From the NCBI RefSeq assembly GCF_029277445.1, contig NZ_CP119568.1, positions 267,501 through 331,500 on the forward strand: a stretch of 64,000 nucleotides of DNA, given 5' to 3'. Below the pieces are notes generated by a model. The model was not told the DNA's origin, ran no database searches, and saw only the letters and a list, made by a program, of their open reading frames with translations. The DNA comes from Pararhizobium qamdonense (GTDB taxonomy: Bacteria; Pseudomonadota; Alphaproteobacteria; Rhizobiales; Rhizobiaceae). This document shows, piece after piece, positions 52,690 through 63,570 of the stretch; the first letter of the stretch is position 1, and every line of letters starts with the position of its first letter. The translations under genes were made by a program, and so were the position numbers.

Positions 52690-53703
52690 TCAGTAGGCAA
52701 CCTTCTTGTAATAGCGCCGTGTCGTCAGAGGATGGTTGCGCATGACTTCGAGATGCGCGCTGATGCGCTCCAGCACGGTTGCCAGCAGGATCGGCGAGAT
52801 TAGGCCACGCACCTCCGGCGAAATGCCCGGCAGCACGAAGTCCGCCGTGTCCAGTACCGTCAGCTTGTCGGTGTAATTGGGTGCGAATTTTTCGACCCGG
52901 TCGGCAATCGGCCGGCATGCGTCCTCGCCCTTGAACAGGATGACGCTCACGCCCTTCTCGACCAGTTCGAGCGTGCCGTGGAAAAAGTCGGACGCATGGA
53001 CGGGGCGGGTGCGGATCCACTGCATTTCTTCAAGAATGCACATGCCGTAATAGAAAGCCTGCGGCCAGACGTTCCCGCTGCCGGTGACGATATGATAATT
53101 GGAGGCGGCAAGGATTTTTGCAAAACCGTCGGCCTTGTCTTCATAGGCGCGCTTGACCTCGACAAGACGTTTTGGAAGCTGCTGCAGTTCACCGGCGAGC
53201 TGATCGTAGTTCGAAATCTCGTTGCGATGCTTCATGATCGACAGCGCGATGAACAGCGACTGAAGATAGAAGGATTCGCAGGACGTATCGTCTTCGGCGA
53301 AATTGACGAAGACATGATCGCCGCCCTTGCCGAGCGGTGTGTCCTCGTGGCCAACCAAGGTGAGGACCGTAGCGCCGGTCTCCTTGACCTTTGCCAGCAG
53401 CGCGACGCTCTCCTTGGTCGTTCCCGACAGCGACGGCATGACGACGATCGAGTTTTTCGTCAGATTTGCCGAGCCCGTGATGAAGAGTTCGGCTGTCAGA
53501 TCGATGAAAGACGGAAAGCGGGACTTGCGCTGCAGCAGCTGATACGCCGGCTGCATCAGGATGGCGGCGCCACCCGTTCCAAGGAAGAATATGTTTTCGG
53601 CGCCCGCTTTAAGGCAATCGGCAATCACCTGGTCAAACCGTCCGGCAAGACCGGCAGCGCCGGACTGGATGCGCAGGTATCTTTCTTCATCGAAATTCAG
53701 CAT
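52690..53703 (-). CDS. frlB: SIS-domain fructosamine-6-phosphate deglycase (FrlB-like)
   Basis: The 337-residue protein has two SIS sugar-isomerase domains (about 25-165 and 195-325), with FFLGTGGAAIL and the VVMPSLSGTTKESVALL phosphate-binding loop. It is close in length and pattern to FrlB, which splits fructoselysine 6-phosphate into glucose 6-phosphate and lysine, and to SocD-like proteins. The start at 53703 is the first residue that fits the family; the ribosome-binding site is weak. It is divergent from the GntR gene and next to the kinase gene. Confidence 0.88.
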   Translation of the reverse strand: MLNFDEERYLRIQSGAAGLAGRFDQVIADCLKAGAENIFFLGTGGAAILMQPAYQLLQRKSRFPSFIDLTAELFITGSANLTKNSIVVMPSLSGTTKESVALLAKVKETGATVLTLVGHEDTPLGKGGDHVFVNFAEDDTSCESFYLQSLFIALSIMKHRNEISNYDQLAGELQQLPKRLVEVKRAYEDKADGFAKILAASNYHIVTGSGNVWPQAFYYGMCILEEMQWIRTRPVHASDFFHGTLELVEKGVSVILFKGEDACRPIADRVEKFAPNYTDKLTVLDTADFVLPGISPEVRGLISPILLATVLERISAHLEVMRNHPLTTRRYYKKVAY

Positions 53704-53769
53704 GGAAAACTCACTGTTATGGAGACCACGGCCCACCCGCGATCATTTGATCCTGCCATGGCCGGCAAG

Positions 53770-53786
53770 TTGTAAGACAACTGACA
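53770..53786. promoter_or_regulatory. Candidate FrlR-like operator B
   Basis: The sequence TTGTAAGACAACTGACA contains the dyad TTGT-N3-ACAA. It shares the pattern TTGTAAGA-N3-CTGACA with the reverse complement of operator A at 47680-47696. It lies 66 bases upstream of the deglycase start. Confidence 0.65.
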
Positions 53787-53898
53787 TCTTGAAATTATGG
53801 TGTCAAGGGCCTTTGCTCCGTTGAAGGGCCCAAAATCACCAATGTACGGCGCACCATACTGCTGCAGAGTTTTGACACTTGGCTTGACCTCCCGACAT

Positions 53899-53909
53899 TT
53901 GTCAGACAA
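53899..53909. promoter_or_regulatory. Candidate FrlR-like operator C
   Basis: TTGTCAGACAA is a dyad (TTGTC-N-GACAA) except for the central base. It shares TTGTCAGACA with operator A and lies 37 bases before the GntR start. A TTGACA at 53872-53877 may be the -35 element of the GntR gene. Confidence 0.6.
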
Positions 53910-53945
53910 TGAGAAGAATAGCCGGAACGGAAATCGAGGATTGCC

Positions 53946-54677
53946 TTGGACGAACCCCTTCGTGATGCCCGCACTCTGGTGATCCAGCTTCGTGATCGCA
54001 TTGCCGATCTCATACGGGACGAAGGCCTGAAACCAGGCGACAAACTGCCGACCGAGGCCCAGCTGACCGCGCGCTTCAAGATTTCGCGCCCGGCTGTGCG
54101 CGAGGCGCTGAAACTGCTGGAGCAGGACAATATCATCTATGTCGAGCATGGGCGTGGCCGCTTTGTCTCGGCTATCTCTGCCGTACAGGTCGACCGGCCG
54201 ATTACCGTCTTTGAAAGCGTCACGGAGATGGCGCAACAATATGGCTACACGCCCAAGAACAAGGTCCTGTCGATCTCCGAACTTGCTCCGGACGAAACCG
54301 TCGCGAAACAGCTGCGGCTCGAACCGGGCGACCGCGTCATTCGCATCGAGCGCCTGCGCCTGGAAAACGACACCCCGATCATGTACTGCATCGACTATGT
54401 GCCGCGCGCCATTATCCCGATGCGCCTTTACGATATCGACTGGAGCGGATCGCTCCTATCCTTGCTGGATCAGCAGAAGCAGCGGCCACGCATGTCCGCC
54501 GCCTCGGTAACGGCCGTGATGCTTCCCGATGACGTCGTCGCGCGCAACGACTTGCGTGATTTCGGCCCGGCACTCCTGATTACCGAAACCTGTTTTAACG
54601 CGGCGGGTACCCCCGTCATTTACGCAATCGACTACCATCGCGGCAGTCATTTTTCCTTCAGCCTGGTGCGCAAGTAG
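53946..54677 (+). CDS. frlR: GntR/HutC-type regulator with UTRA domain (FrlR-like)
   Basis: The 243-residue protein has an N-terminal GntR winged helix (about 10-75, LPTEAQLTARFKISRPAVREALKLLEQ) and a UTRA ligand domain (about 95-240, with LRLEPGDRVIRIERLRL). The length equals E. coli FrlR. It starts at TTG (53946) with GAGG at 6 bases. It is divergent from the deglycase gene and probably represses all three transcription units through the TTGT(C/A)AGACA sites, with a fructosamine or its phosphate as inducer. Confidence 0.88.
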   Translation: MDEPLRDARTLVIQLRDRIADLIRDEGLKPGDKLPTEAQLTARFKISRPAVREALKLLEQDNIIYVEHGRGRFVSAISAVQVDRPITVFESVTEMAQQYGYTPKNKVLSISELAPDETVAKQLRLEPGDRVIRIERLRLENDTPIMYCIDYVPRAIIPMRLYDIDWSGSLLSLLDQQKQRPRMSAASVTAVMLPDDVVARNDLRDFGPALLITETCFNAAGTPVIYAIDYHRGSHFSFSLVRK

Positions 54678-54797
54678 ACTTGAGCGGCCGCCACGCCCCA
54701 GCGCGCGCCAGGTAAATGGTCATTGCCACCGCTGGTAAATTTGCGAACAGTCGATAAATTACCGCTACGTTCAAAGGTCCACGCTCAAAGGTTTCAA

Positions 54798-54917
54798 ATG
54801 CACGTATGGGTTCGCGATGACGAAATCGATCAGGCACGATGCGTGCTGAAGAAAAAACGCCAGCGCAAAGCCCCCTTCCCGGCCGCAATGCACTCTGGTC
54901 CCACCGGTCGCGCTTGA
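54798..54917 (+). CDS. Possible small basic protein
   Basis: A 39-residue frame (MHVWVRDDEIDQARCVLKKK then RQRKAPF and onward) has AAAGG 6 bases before its ATG. It has no recognised family, and coding evidence is limited to the ribosome-binding site. The rest of the 326-base gap 54678-55003 holds nothing else that I can identify. Confidence 0.3.
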   Translation: MHVWVRDDEIDQARCVLKKKRQRKAPFPAAMHSGPTGRA

Positions 54918-55003
54918 GCAATTCCTGTCTTTCCTTCATCCGTAGTCAGCCGCTTTATCGAACCCAGCGTTAAAGCCTTTCTACCCATCAGTTTGGGTGC
55001 CGC

Positions 55004-55450
55004 ATGGCGATATTTTTCAAAACCGCGATTACCGATGCCACAGCATTCGAGATGCTGGAGGAACGGCTGTCGAGCGGACAGGGTTTCGACGGCTACTTCA
55101 ATCAATATGGTGAGGAGGACGAGCTGACTCTGTCCTGGGCTCCGGCCATGAGCGCGGATGAGTTCAAGGACGAGGTGACGGATGCATTTAGAACATTATG
55201 GCAGACCACGCGCTTTTGGCTGGTCTACCAGCGCAATGAGAGCCGCGACGATCTCAGCATCAACGAAATCCGCAGCGCTGCAATCCGCCTGAGCCGCAGT
55301 TATGCGCAAGCCGTCGTCGTCACGTTCTGCCTGCTGGGCCGGGCCGACAGCAACAGCGATCTCGAACTGATTTTCGTCTGCTTTCGCGACGAAGCGGAAC
55401 GCCGCAATTTTCGGGTGCGCTATGAGGGAAAATTCATCCCGGCGTCATAA
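55004..55450 (+). CDS. Hypothetical soluble protein
   Basis: The 148-residue protein (MAIFFKTAITDATAFEMLEE at the start) is acidic, with no membrane segment or signal. The second half has alternating strands and helices (SYAQAVVVTFCLLGRAD, LELIFVCFRDEAERR). I do not recognise the family. No GGAAC site lies upstream. Its codon use is like that of neighbouring genes, so it is likely a real gene. Confidence 0.7.
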   Translation: MAIFFKTAITDATAFEMLEERLSSGQGFDGYFNQYGEEDELTLSWAPAMSADEFKDEVTDAFRTLWQTTRFWLVYQRNESRDDLSINEIRSAAIRLSRSYAQAVVVTFCLLGRADSNSDLELIFVCFRDEAERRNFRVRYEGKFIPAS

Positions 55451-55514
55451 CCGTTTCTGCTGCATCCGACTGTCTGACAGCCAGCCTTGTCAGAACAATG
55501 CCGTTTTCTGGCAT

Positions 55515-55539
55515 GGAACAAATATTAGCGATCCGAGTT
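55515..55539 (+). promoter_or_regulatory. EcfG/RpoE2-type promoter for a third DUF982 gene
   Basis: The site reads GGAAC-N16-AGTT and lies 30 bases before the ATG at 55569. Spacing and position match the sites before the DUF982 genes at 31380 and 31777. Confidence 0.72.
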
Positions 55540-55568
55540 GTTTTGATGGCTCTGGGAGGAGCCCCAAA

Positions 55569-55835
55569 ATGATCATCGAAACGGAAATGAATTGCAGCGA
55601 TATCTGCTGGGCCGAGCCCGTGCGCGTGCGCGTCGGCCATGGTGTCCCCGTCGATATCGATGGCCCGCAATCCGCCTTGAACACCATGATGCAACGATGG
55701 CCGCAGACACGCGGCGAACACTATGAGCGCGCCCGAAAACTCTGCATGGCGGCGCTTGGCAGACGCGTCCCGGCGGCATCCATCCGCGACGACTTTGTCG
55801 CCGCATGCGTTGAGGCTGATATACTCGCCGAGTGA
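55569..55835 (+). CDS. DUF982 protein 3
   Basis: The 88-residue protein has the DUF982 pattern: CWAEPVRVRVGHG at the start, GPQSALNTMMQRWPQTRGEH in the centre and RDDFVAACVEADI at the end. The start at 55569 follows GGGAGGAG. It is the third member of the family in the window and, like the other two, has its own EcfG-type promoter. Confidence 0.83.
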   Translation: MIIETEMNCSDICWAEPVRVRVGHGVPVDIDGPQSALNTMMQRWPQTRGEHYERARKLCMAALGRRVPAASIRDDFVAACVEADILAE

Positions 55836-56207
55836 TATTGTCTTCAGGGCGCCAGAGTCTGAACAGGTCTTCGGAAGCACGCCATTCATGCTGCGCCCGG
55901 TCGCAAGTATCTTACTTCCAGTTATGCAATGGCTGAAAACAGTGCAAGAGCCTCTGGATTGGCCAGCGCCATCTGGTTTTGGCTAGCGTTTCCGTTGATT
56001 CCAATTTTGTCGCTTAGTCAATGTGCCTAGAAAAAAATGGTATTTTTGGCGGAGGGGTCGGGCATATCGGAGCGTGTTCCGGTCAGCCTTCCAATTCACA
56101 TGCGATGCGCGCTGAACGCACATGAAGGCGGCGGGGCTTTAATCAACGGAACAAAAGGCAGATGAGGCGATTGTGTTGGCTCTATCCTCAAATCCGGAGC
56201 CCCCTCG
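55836..56207. other. 372-base intergenic region before the catalase gene
   Basis: The region holds an EcfG-type promoter at 56148-56172. It also contains an AT-rich stretch near 56030 (AGAAAAAAATGG). No convincing small gene, RNA or terminator is seen. Confidence 0.6.
56148..56172 (+). promoter_or_regulatory. EcfG/RpoE2-type promoter for the catalase gene
   Basis: The site reads GGAAC-N18-TT, with GATT rather than CGTT in the -10 region. It ends 35 bases before the catalase ATG. In Sinorhizobium meliloti the HPII-type catalase gene katC is known to depend on RpoE2, which supports the call. Confidence 0.6.
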
Positions 56208-58325
<2,118 letters not shown>

Positions 58326-58335
58326 TCGTGATATT

Positions 58336-58358
58336 GGCAGGGCCTTTGCGGTCCTGCC
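58336..58358. terminator. Hairpin between convergent catalase and hlyD genes
   Basis: GGCAGGGCC and GGTCCTGCC form a 9-bp stem (one G-U pair) with a 5-base loop, 10 bases after the catalase stop. No U-tract follows on either side, so it is a moderate terminator candidate. Confidence 0.5.
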
Positions 58359-58410
58359 CATGATCAAAACAAAGATCTTCAAACTTCGGTCCTGGACTGA
58401 AGGTTGAGCT

Positions 58411-59820
58411 TCAAGGCTCCCGGATGGCTGTGTCGAGGCCACGCAGCAGCGGGTAAAGAAAATAGGAAATCACTGTCCGGCTTCCGACCTTGATCTCTGC
58501 TGAGACTGTCATCCCTGGCAAGAGGCGAACGGGCTCCCCTGGGGCTTGCAAAAGTGTGCTGGCGAGCAGCACGCGCGCCTTGAAGAATGGTACGGCTGGC
58601 TCGCCGCCACCTGCTGGTTTTTCCGGAGGCGGAAACGCGTCCCGGCTGATGGTTCTGACGGTCCCGGTCACAGTACCGAATTTCTGGAATGGGTAGGCAT
58701 CAAGCTTGACCCGCGCCTCCTTATCGACGGCGACACGGCCAATGTCCTGCGAGGTGATCGAAACCTCTGCCTCAAGCGGAACATCCAGCGGAACAAGTGT
58801 CACGATCGGTTCGGCCTCCCGAACGACCGAGCCGACCGAGCGTTGTGCAAGGTCGAGCACGACGGCATCTTCCGGGGCCGTCAGCGTCACCATGTTGCGG
58901 CGCAGCTCCATCTTCTTCAATTCTTCGCCCGCCATGTCGCGCTGGTTGCGCAATTCGACCAGCTGCTCCATGGAGGCACGCCGGAAGTCCTCGATGAACG
59001 CCTGCCGGTCAGCTGTCAGCTTGGCCAGCGAATGCCCGGCCTCCGCCGCCTTGCCGTGCAGCGCAGTGATATCGGCATCGACATCAAGCCGCGCGTCGCG
59101 CGAACCGAGGAAGGCGACGAGCGATCCGGTATCGTTCCTGTAGAGCGTCTCGCGCGCTTTTTCGATCAGGATCAGGTTGTCGCGGCGGCTGGTGAGAACC
59201 GTCTCCTGGTTTGTACCCGATTGGATCGCGGCGGCCTGCCCGGCGATCTGCTGATCGAAATTCTGCACCTGGGCGGTGTAGAAAGCGTGGCGCTGCGCAA
59301 AAAGCTGGACCTGCAGCTGTTCGTCGGGAGACCCTCCCGCCAGTTTCGAATAATCCGTGCCGGTAATCTCGGCGTTGATACGCTTGACCTGGGCATCGAG
59401 GGCCGCAAATTTGGTGCGCTGCTGATCGACATCAGACTGGCTGAAGGTCGCGTCGAGCGTTGCCAATGTCTGGCCGGCCTTGACGATCTCGCCCGTGGTC
59501 ACGTCGATCGTGCGGATGATCGATGTTTCCAGCGGTTGAACGATAATCGTCGGCCGGGTGGTGATCAGCTTGCCGGGTGCAATGACCACCTCGTCGATCT
59601 TGGAGAGCGATGCCCAGACGATGGCCGTGCCAATCAGCGCGGTGATCCCATAGAGCGTCATCCGGGCAATTCTGGGCGGAACACGCTCTTCCAGTTCGAC
59701 CGCATCGGATTGAAATTCGGCAAAGGCCGGCGGCAGCTTTGGCTTGACGATAATTTCCGTTCCCCGCTTTGCAACGGGAACCGGAAGGTTTTCATGGAGC
59801 TTTTCCGGGCGCGCGTTCAT
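58411..59820 (-). CDS. Type I secretion membrane fusion protein (HlyD family)
   Basis: The 469-residue protein has a cytoplasmic N-terminus, one membrane helix (about 52-72, LYGITALIGTAIVWASLS), a long periplasmic coiled coil (about 115-330) and lipoyl and beta-barrel domains (VVAPGKLITTRP and EAEVSITSQDIGRVAVDKEA). It bridges the ABC exporter to an outer-membrane TolC-type protein, which is not in the window. Its start overlaps the ABC gene stop by 4 bases. Confidence 0.92.
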   Translation of the reverse strand: MNARPEKLHENLPVPVAKRGTEIIVKPKLPPAFAEFQSDAVELEERVPPRIARMTLYGITALIGTAIVWASLSKIDEVVIAPGKLITTRPTIIVQPLETSIIRTIDVTTGEIVKAGQTLATLDATFSQSDVDQQRTKFAALDAQVKRINAEITGTDYSKLAGGSPDEQLQVQLFAQRHAFYTAQVQNFDQQIAGQAAAIQSGTNQETVLTSRRDNLILIEKARETLYRNDTGSLVAFLGSRDARLDVDADITALHGKAAEAGHSLAKLTADRQAFIEDFRRASMEQLVELRNQRDMAGEELKKMELRRNMVTLTAPEDAVVLDLAQRSVGSVVREAEPIVTLVPLDVPLEAEVSITSQDIGRVAVDKEARVKLDAYPFQKFGTVTGTVRTISRDAFPPPEKPAGGGEPAVPFFKARVLLASTLLQAPGEPVRLLPGMTVSAEIKVGSRTVISYFLYPLLRGLDTAIREP

Positions 59821-61961
59821 GCCGATTGCCTTGTTTGCTGCGTCCAGAGATGACGATAGGTAATGCAGCGCGAGACCAGCTGATCGTGGCGGCCGATATC
59901 GGCAATCTTGCCGCGATCAACCACGAGGATCGCATCGGCATCGACCAGCGTGGTCAGGCGATGGGACACGATGATCACGGTACGCCCCTCGGCAATCTTG
60001 CTCAGGTTCTGCCGCAGGATGGCTTCGCTGTCGGGATCGAGTGCGCTGGTGGCTTCATCCAGGATCAGCAGTTTCGGATTGGTGATCAGCGCACGGGCAA
60101 TGGCCAGGCGCTGCTTCTGGCCGCCGGAAAGGTTTGAGGCATTTTCCTCCAGCATGGATTCAAAACCGCGCGGCAACCGCTCGATGAACTCTTCGGCACC
60201 GGCAATGCGGGCGACTTCGATGATCTCCTCGATGCTGGCATCGGGCTTGGCGGCGGCGATATTGTCGCGCACCGAGCCGCGGAACAGAAAATTATCCTGC
60301 AGAACGACGCCGATGCTGGAGCGCAGATGGACCAGATCGATTTCCCGGCTATCATAGCCGTCGATCCGGACCAGCCCCTGCTGGTTCTGGTAGAGCCCTT
60401 GGATCAGACGGGTCACGGTCGTTTTTCCCGATCCGCTCTTGCCGACAATGCCAAAGACAGACCCGGCGGGAACCGTGAAGGACACGTCGTCGAGCGCCGG
60501 CGCACCGTCGGGCCCATAGCGGAACGTGACCTTGTCGAATTCGATGCGGCCCTTCAACTGCGGCCGGATCCCCCGCCCACGGCCGAACTGTTCCGGACGC
60601 TGGTTCATGATCTCGCCGAGCATGCGCACGGACAGGGCCACTTCCTGATATTCGTGCACCATGGTGACGATCTGCACGAGCGGGCCAGACACCCGGCCTG
60701 CCAACATGTTGAAGGCGACCAGCGCACCGATCGTCATGGAACCGCTGAACACATCAAGTGCGCCGAGCCCAATGATCGCAACGCTCATCAGTTTTTCCAA
60801 AAGCCCGGTCAATGCCTGGGCAACGGTCGAGATCTTATCGACGCGAAAGCGCACGGAGATGGCTTGCGCGGAACGATCGTCCCAGACCTGGCGCTGACGC
60901 GGCTCGAGCGCCAGTGACTTGACGGTGCGCATGCCATGCACCGTCTCGACCAGCAGCGCCTGACGCTCGCCTTCGGCCTGATAGAGGGCCTGGAGCCGCC
61001 GCTGAAACGGCCCCACCAGAACCATGACCACCAGGCCGACAAGGGCTGCAAAGCCTAGGACGACAAAGGTCAGTTTGACGCTGTAGAGAACCAGAATCGG
61101 TATGAAGACCAGAAGCGAAACCGCATCCAGAAGGGTAAGGAACAGCCGGCCCGTCAGAAACTCGCGGATACGGCCCGTCTGTTGCATATGCTTGACCAGC
61201 ACGCCGGCCGAGGCCTGCTCGAACAAGGCGATCGGCAGATTGAGAAGGTGCCCGAACGTGCGCGTGGCGATCCTGATGTCGATCTTGTTGGTCGCATAAA
61301 GCAGCAGGTAACGCCTCAGGAAAGTGAAGGCCGCATCGAAAAGGAGCGCAATACCAATGCCGATGGTGAGAACCGCAAGCGTTGAATAGCTCTGGTGGAC
61401 AAGGACCTTGTCGATCACAAGCTGGAAGAAGATCGGCGTTGCGAGCCCCAGTCCGTAGAGGACGAAGGCAGCGAGCGCCACGTCGCGAAGCAGGCTGCGC
61501 TGGCGGACGATTTCCGGAATGAACCAGCGAAAACCGAATGGCTGATCGGTGTCGGAAAGACGGTAGCTGCGTTTGACGAGGATGACCGATCCGCGCCAAT
61601 GTTTTGCAAATTGCTCCTGGTTGAGCAGGATGAATTCCGGACGCTGGGCCAGGGGATCGAGCACACGGATCATCTCGCCCTCACCGCTGCCTGCCGCACC
61701 GGCGATGACGACCCAATTGCCGTTTTCAAGCTCGGCGAGCAACGGAAAGGCGTCGCCGAGCTGAAACAGAGACCGCCAGGTCAACGTCAGGTTTTTGGCC
61801 TTCAGCCCCGCGTCCTTTGCCATGCGCAGGAGTTGCCGCATCGGCACCGCCTGCTCGCCGACCGCATAGTCGTGCAAAAGCCGTTCGGGGGACAGATCAA
61901 CACCATGGTGACGGCCGACCAGGGCCAGACACTGGAGGTTCGTGTGCGCGAGTGTACTCAT
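59817..61961 (-). CDS. Type I secretion ABC exporter (HlyB type)
   Basis: The 714-residue protein has an N-terminal C39-like domain (about 1-130) that lacks the catalytic Asp-Cys-Gly of peptidases, so it binds rather than cuts the substrate. Six membrane helices follow (about 155-435), then the ATPase (Walker A GIVGKSGSGKTT, signature NLSGGQKQRLAIARAL, Walker B LLILDEATSALD, His in IVSHRL). It powers export of an unfolded protein, probably the DUF4082 protein upstream. Confidence 0.93.
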   Translation of the reverse strand: MSTLAHTNLQCLALVGRHHGVDLSPERLLHDYAVGEQAVPMRQLLRMAKDAGLKAKNLTLTWRSLFQLGDAFPLLAELENGNWVVIAGAAGSGEGEMIRVLDPLAQRPEFILLNQEQFAKHWRGSVILVKRSYRLSDTDQPFGFRWFIPEIVRQRSLLRDVALAAFVLYGLGLATPIFFQLVIDKVLVHQSYSTLAVLTIGIGIALLFDAAFTFLRRYLLLYATNKIDIRIATRTFGHLLNLPIALFEQASAGVLVKHMQQTGRIREFLTGRLFLTLLDAVSLLVFIPILVLYSVKLTFVVLGFAALVGLVVMVLVGPFQRRLQALYQAEGERQALLVETVHGMRTVKSLALEPRQRQVWDDRSAQAISVRFRVDKISTVAQALTGLLEKLMSVAIIGLGALDVFSGSMTIGALVAFNMLAGRVSGPLVQIVTMVHEYQEVALSVRMLGEIMNQRPEQFGRGRGIRPQLKGRIEFDKVTFRYGPDGAPALDDVSFTVPAGSVFGIVGKSGSGKTTVTRLIQGLYQNQQGLVRIDGYDSREIDLVHLRSSIGVVLQDNFLFRGSVRDNIAAAKPDASIEEIIEVARIAGAEEFIERLPRGFESMLEENASNLSGGQKQRLAIARALITNPKLLILDEATSALDPDSEAILRQNLSKIAEGRTVIIVSHRLTTLVDADAILVVDRGKIADIGRHDQLVSRCITYRHLWTQQTRQSA

Positions 61962-61995
61962 GGCCTCACTTGGAACAAAGGGCTTGCGTGGCCGG

Positions 61996-62304
61996 TCAGT
62001 TGAAATTCGGCGAAGCGTTTACCGAAAGCGGCGGCTGTTGGCCTGAATCTGCGGCCGGCATTTGCGCAATGTCGCCGATGCGGCGAACTGCGCCCGCCTC
62101 GACTAGGCCGTTTAAGGCTTTCTGCATGAGATCCACCGCATTGGCGAAAGCATCCACCGGCATGATGATCCGCTGGCGAAAGACGGGTCGAGGATTGTTG
62201 CTGGCATCGCGCTCGGTCGGCGAAAGCGACATCATGTCGATCCGCACGATCGTGCCCGTCACGGTGATCTCACCGATTCCATCGGCATAAAGCTCATTGT
62301 TCAT
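61996..62304 (-). CDS. Small hypothetical protein in the type I secretion operon
   Basis: The 102-residue soluble protein (MNNELYADGIGEITVTGTIV at the start, then RIDMMSLSP, then RQRIIMPVDAFANAVDLMQK) has no signal or membrane segment. The start at 62304 has GGAG at 6 bases; an ATG at 62316 contains that site. It lies between the CobW and exporter genes with short gaps (about 30 bases each side), so it is likely an accessory of the secretion system. No function is known to me. Confidence 0.75.
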   Translation of the reverse strand: MNNELYADGIGEITVTGTIVRIDMMSLSPTERDASNNPRPVFRQRIIMPVDAFANAVDLMQKALNGLVEAGAVRRIGDIAQMPAADSGQQPPLSVNASPNFN

Positions 62305-62335
62305 TATCGTCTCCATTGGTTGATGGTGAGGCCGG

Positions 62336-63568
62336 TCATGCGGCGTACACGTGCTCCCAGGGCGGGAAAGGATCGTTCAGAGCGTCAGCGAGGCGAGGAT
62401 CAAATCCGGTCTCTAAGCCGATCAGACAGTCGTCGAGCGCGGCGCGGATGGCTTTTTCCACAAAGCCTGCTCCGATAAAGACCAGCTCCTGGCGCCGGTC
62501 GCCCCAGACTGGGCTCCAATTCCGCTCAAGCAACGCTGCAAATTGCGGATGCCGGGGCCAATGTCCCTTCGGAACGGTAACCCACCACATACCCTTGGAT
62601 TCGACCCGATGCTGCACGCCGGCAATCGACAGAAGCCCGATCCAATCGGGCCGGGTCGCCAGCCAGAAATGGCCCTTTGCCCGGATGAGACCCGGCCATT
62701 GCCTGTTCAGGAAGTTTTGAAGTTTGGCGGGGTCGAAGGGCCGGCGCGCACGATAGACGAAGCTGGATATGCCATATTCTTCCGTTTCAGGCACATGGTC
62801 TCCCCAACCGTATAATTCCTTGTGCCAGAGGGGATGCCGGGCCGATTTCGCTTCGCTGAACAGGCCGGTATCGAGAATGCCGGACAGTGGAACATGGCCG
62901 AAATCCGTTTCGATCACGCGCGCGCCGGGATTGAGCGCTGCAACGATCCGGCGCAACGCGTCGCGCATATGCGGTGTCACCTCCGATATCTTGTTGATGA
63001 CGACGACATCGGCAAATTCGATCTGCTCAACCAGCAGATCGACCAGGGTGCGATGATCGTCATCCGCCCTTGCCTCGCCACGATCGCTCAACAGGTCGGT
63101 GCTGGTATAGTCGGTCAGCAGATTGACGGCATCGACGACCGAAACCATCGTATCGAGCCGGGCGATATCGCATAGCGCAGCGCCCGTTTCATCCCGGAAA
63201 GAAAATGTCGCCGCGATCGGCAGGGGTTCGGCAATCCCGGTTGCCTCGATCAGCAGATAGTCGAACCGCCCCTCCGCAGCCAGCCTGCGGACTTCGTTCA
63301 GCAAATCGTCGCGCAAGGTGCAGCAGATGCAGCCATTCGTCAGCTCCACCAGCGTTTCGTCGGTACGCGACAATTGCGCGCCGCCATCGCGAACGAGATC
63401 CGCATCGATGTTGATCTCGCTCATATCGTTGACCAGGACAGCGACGCGAAGACCCTCGCGGTTGCGCAGCACATGGTTCAGGATCGTGGTTTTTCCCGCG
63501 CCCAGAAACCCCGCAAGCACTGTCACTGGCAATCTTTTGCCGCCCTGCACGCCCGCCCACTCCGTCAT
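62336..63568 (-). CDS. CobW/COG0523-family GTPase (putative metallochaperone)
   Basis: The 410-residue protein has Walker [10 protein letters not shown] (about residue 20), the metal-binding GCICCTLR (CxCC) motif (about residue 79), the DEFGEI-equivalent NDMSEINID, the NKISEV guanine-specificity motif, and a CobW C-terminal domain (about 280-395). Members deliver zinc or other metals to target proteins using GTP. The start at 63568 lies 2 bases after the stop of the DUF4082 gene, so the two are co-transcribed. Its place inside a type I secretion operon is unusual. Confidence 0.88.
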   Translation of the reverse strand: MTEWAGVQGGKRLPVTVLAGFLGAGKTTILNHVLRNREGLRVAVLVNDMSEINIDADLVRDGGAQLSRTDETLVELTNGCICCTLRDDLLNEVRRLAAEGRFDYLLIEATGIAEPLPIAATFSFRDETGAALCDIARLDTMVSVVDAVNLLTDYTSTDLLSDRGEARADDDHRTLVDLLVEQIEFADVVVINKISEVTPHMRDALRRIVAALNPGARVIETDFGHVPLSGILDTGLFSEAKSARHPLWHKELYGWGDHVPETEEYGISSFVYRARRPFDPAKLQNFLNRQWPGLIRAKGHFWLATRPDWIGLLSIAGVQHRVESKGMWWVTVPKGHWPRHPQFAALLERNWSPVWGDRRQELVFIGAGFVEKAIRAALDDCLIGLETGFDPRLADALNDPFPPWEHVYAA

Positions 63569-63570
63569 CA

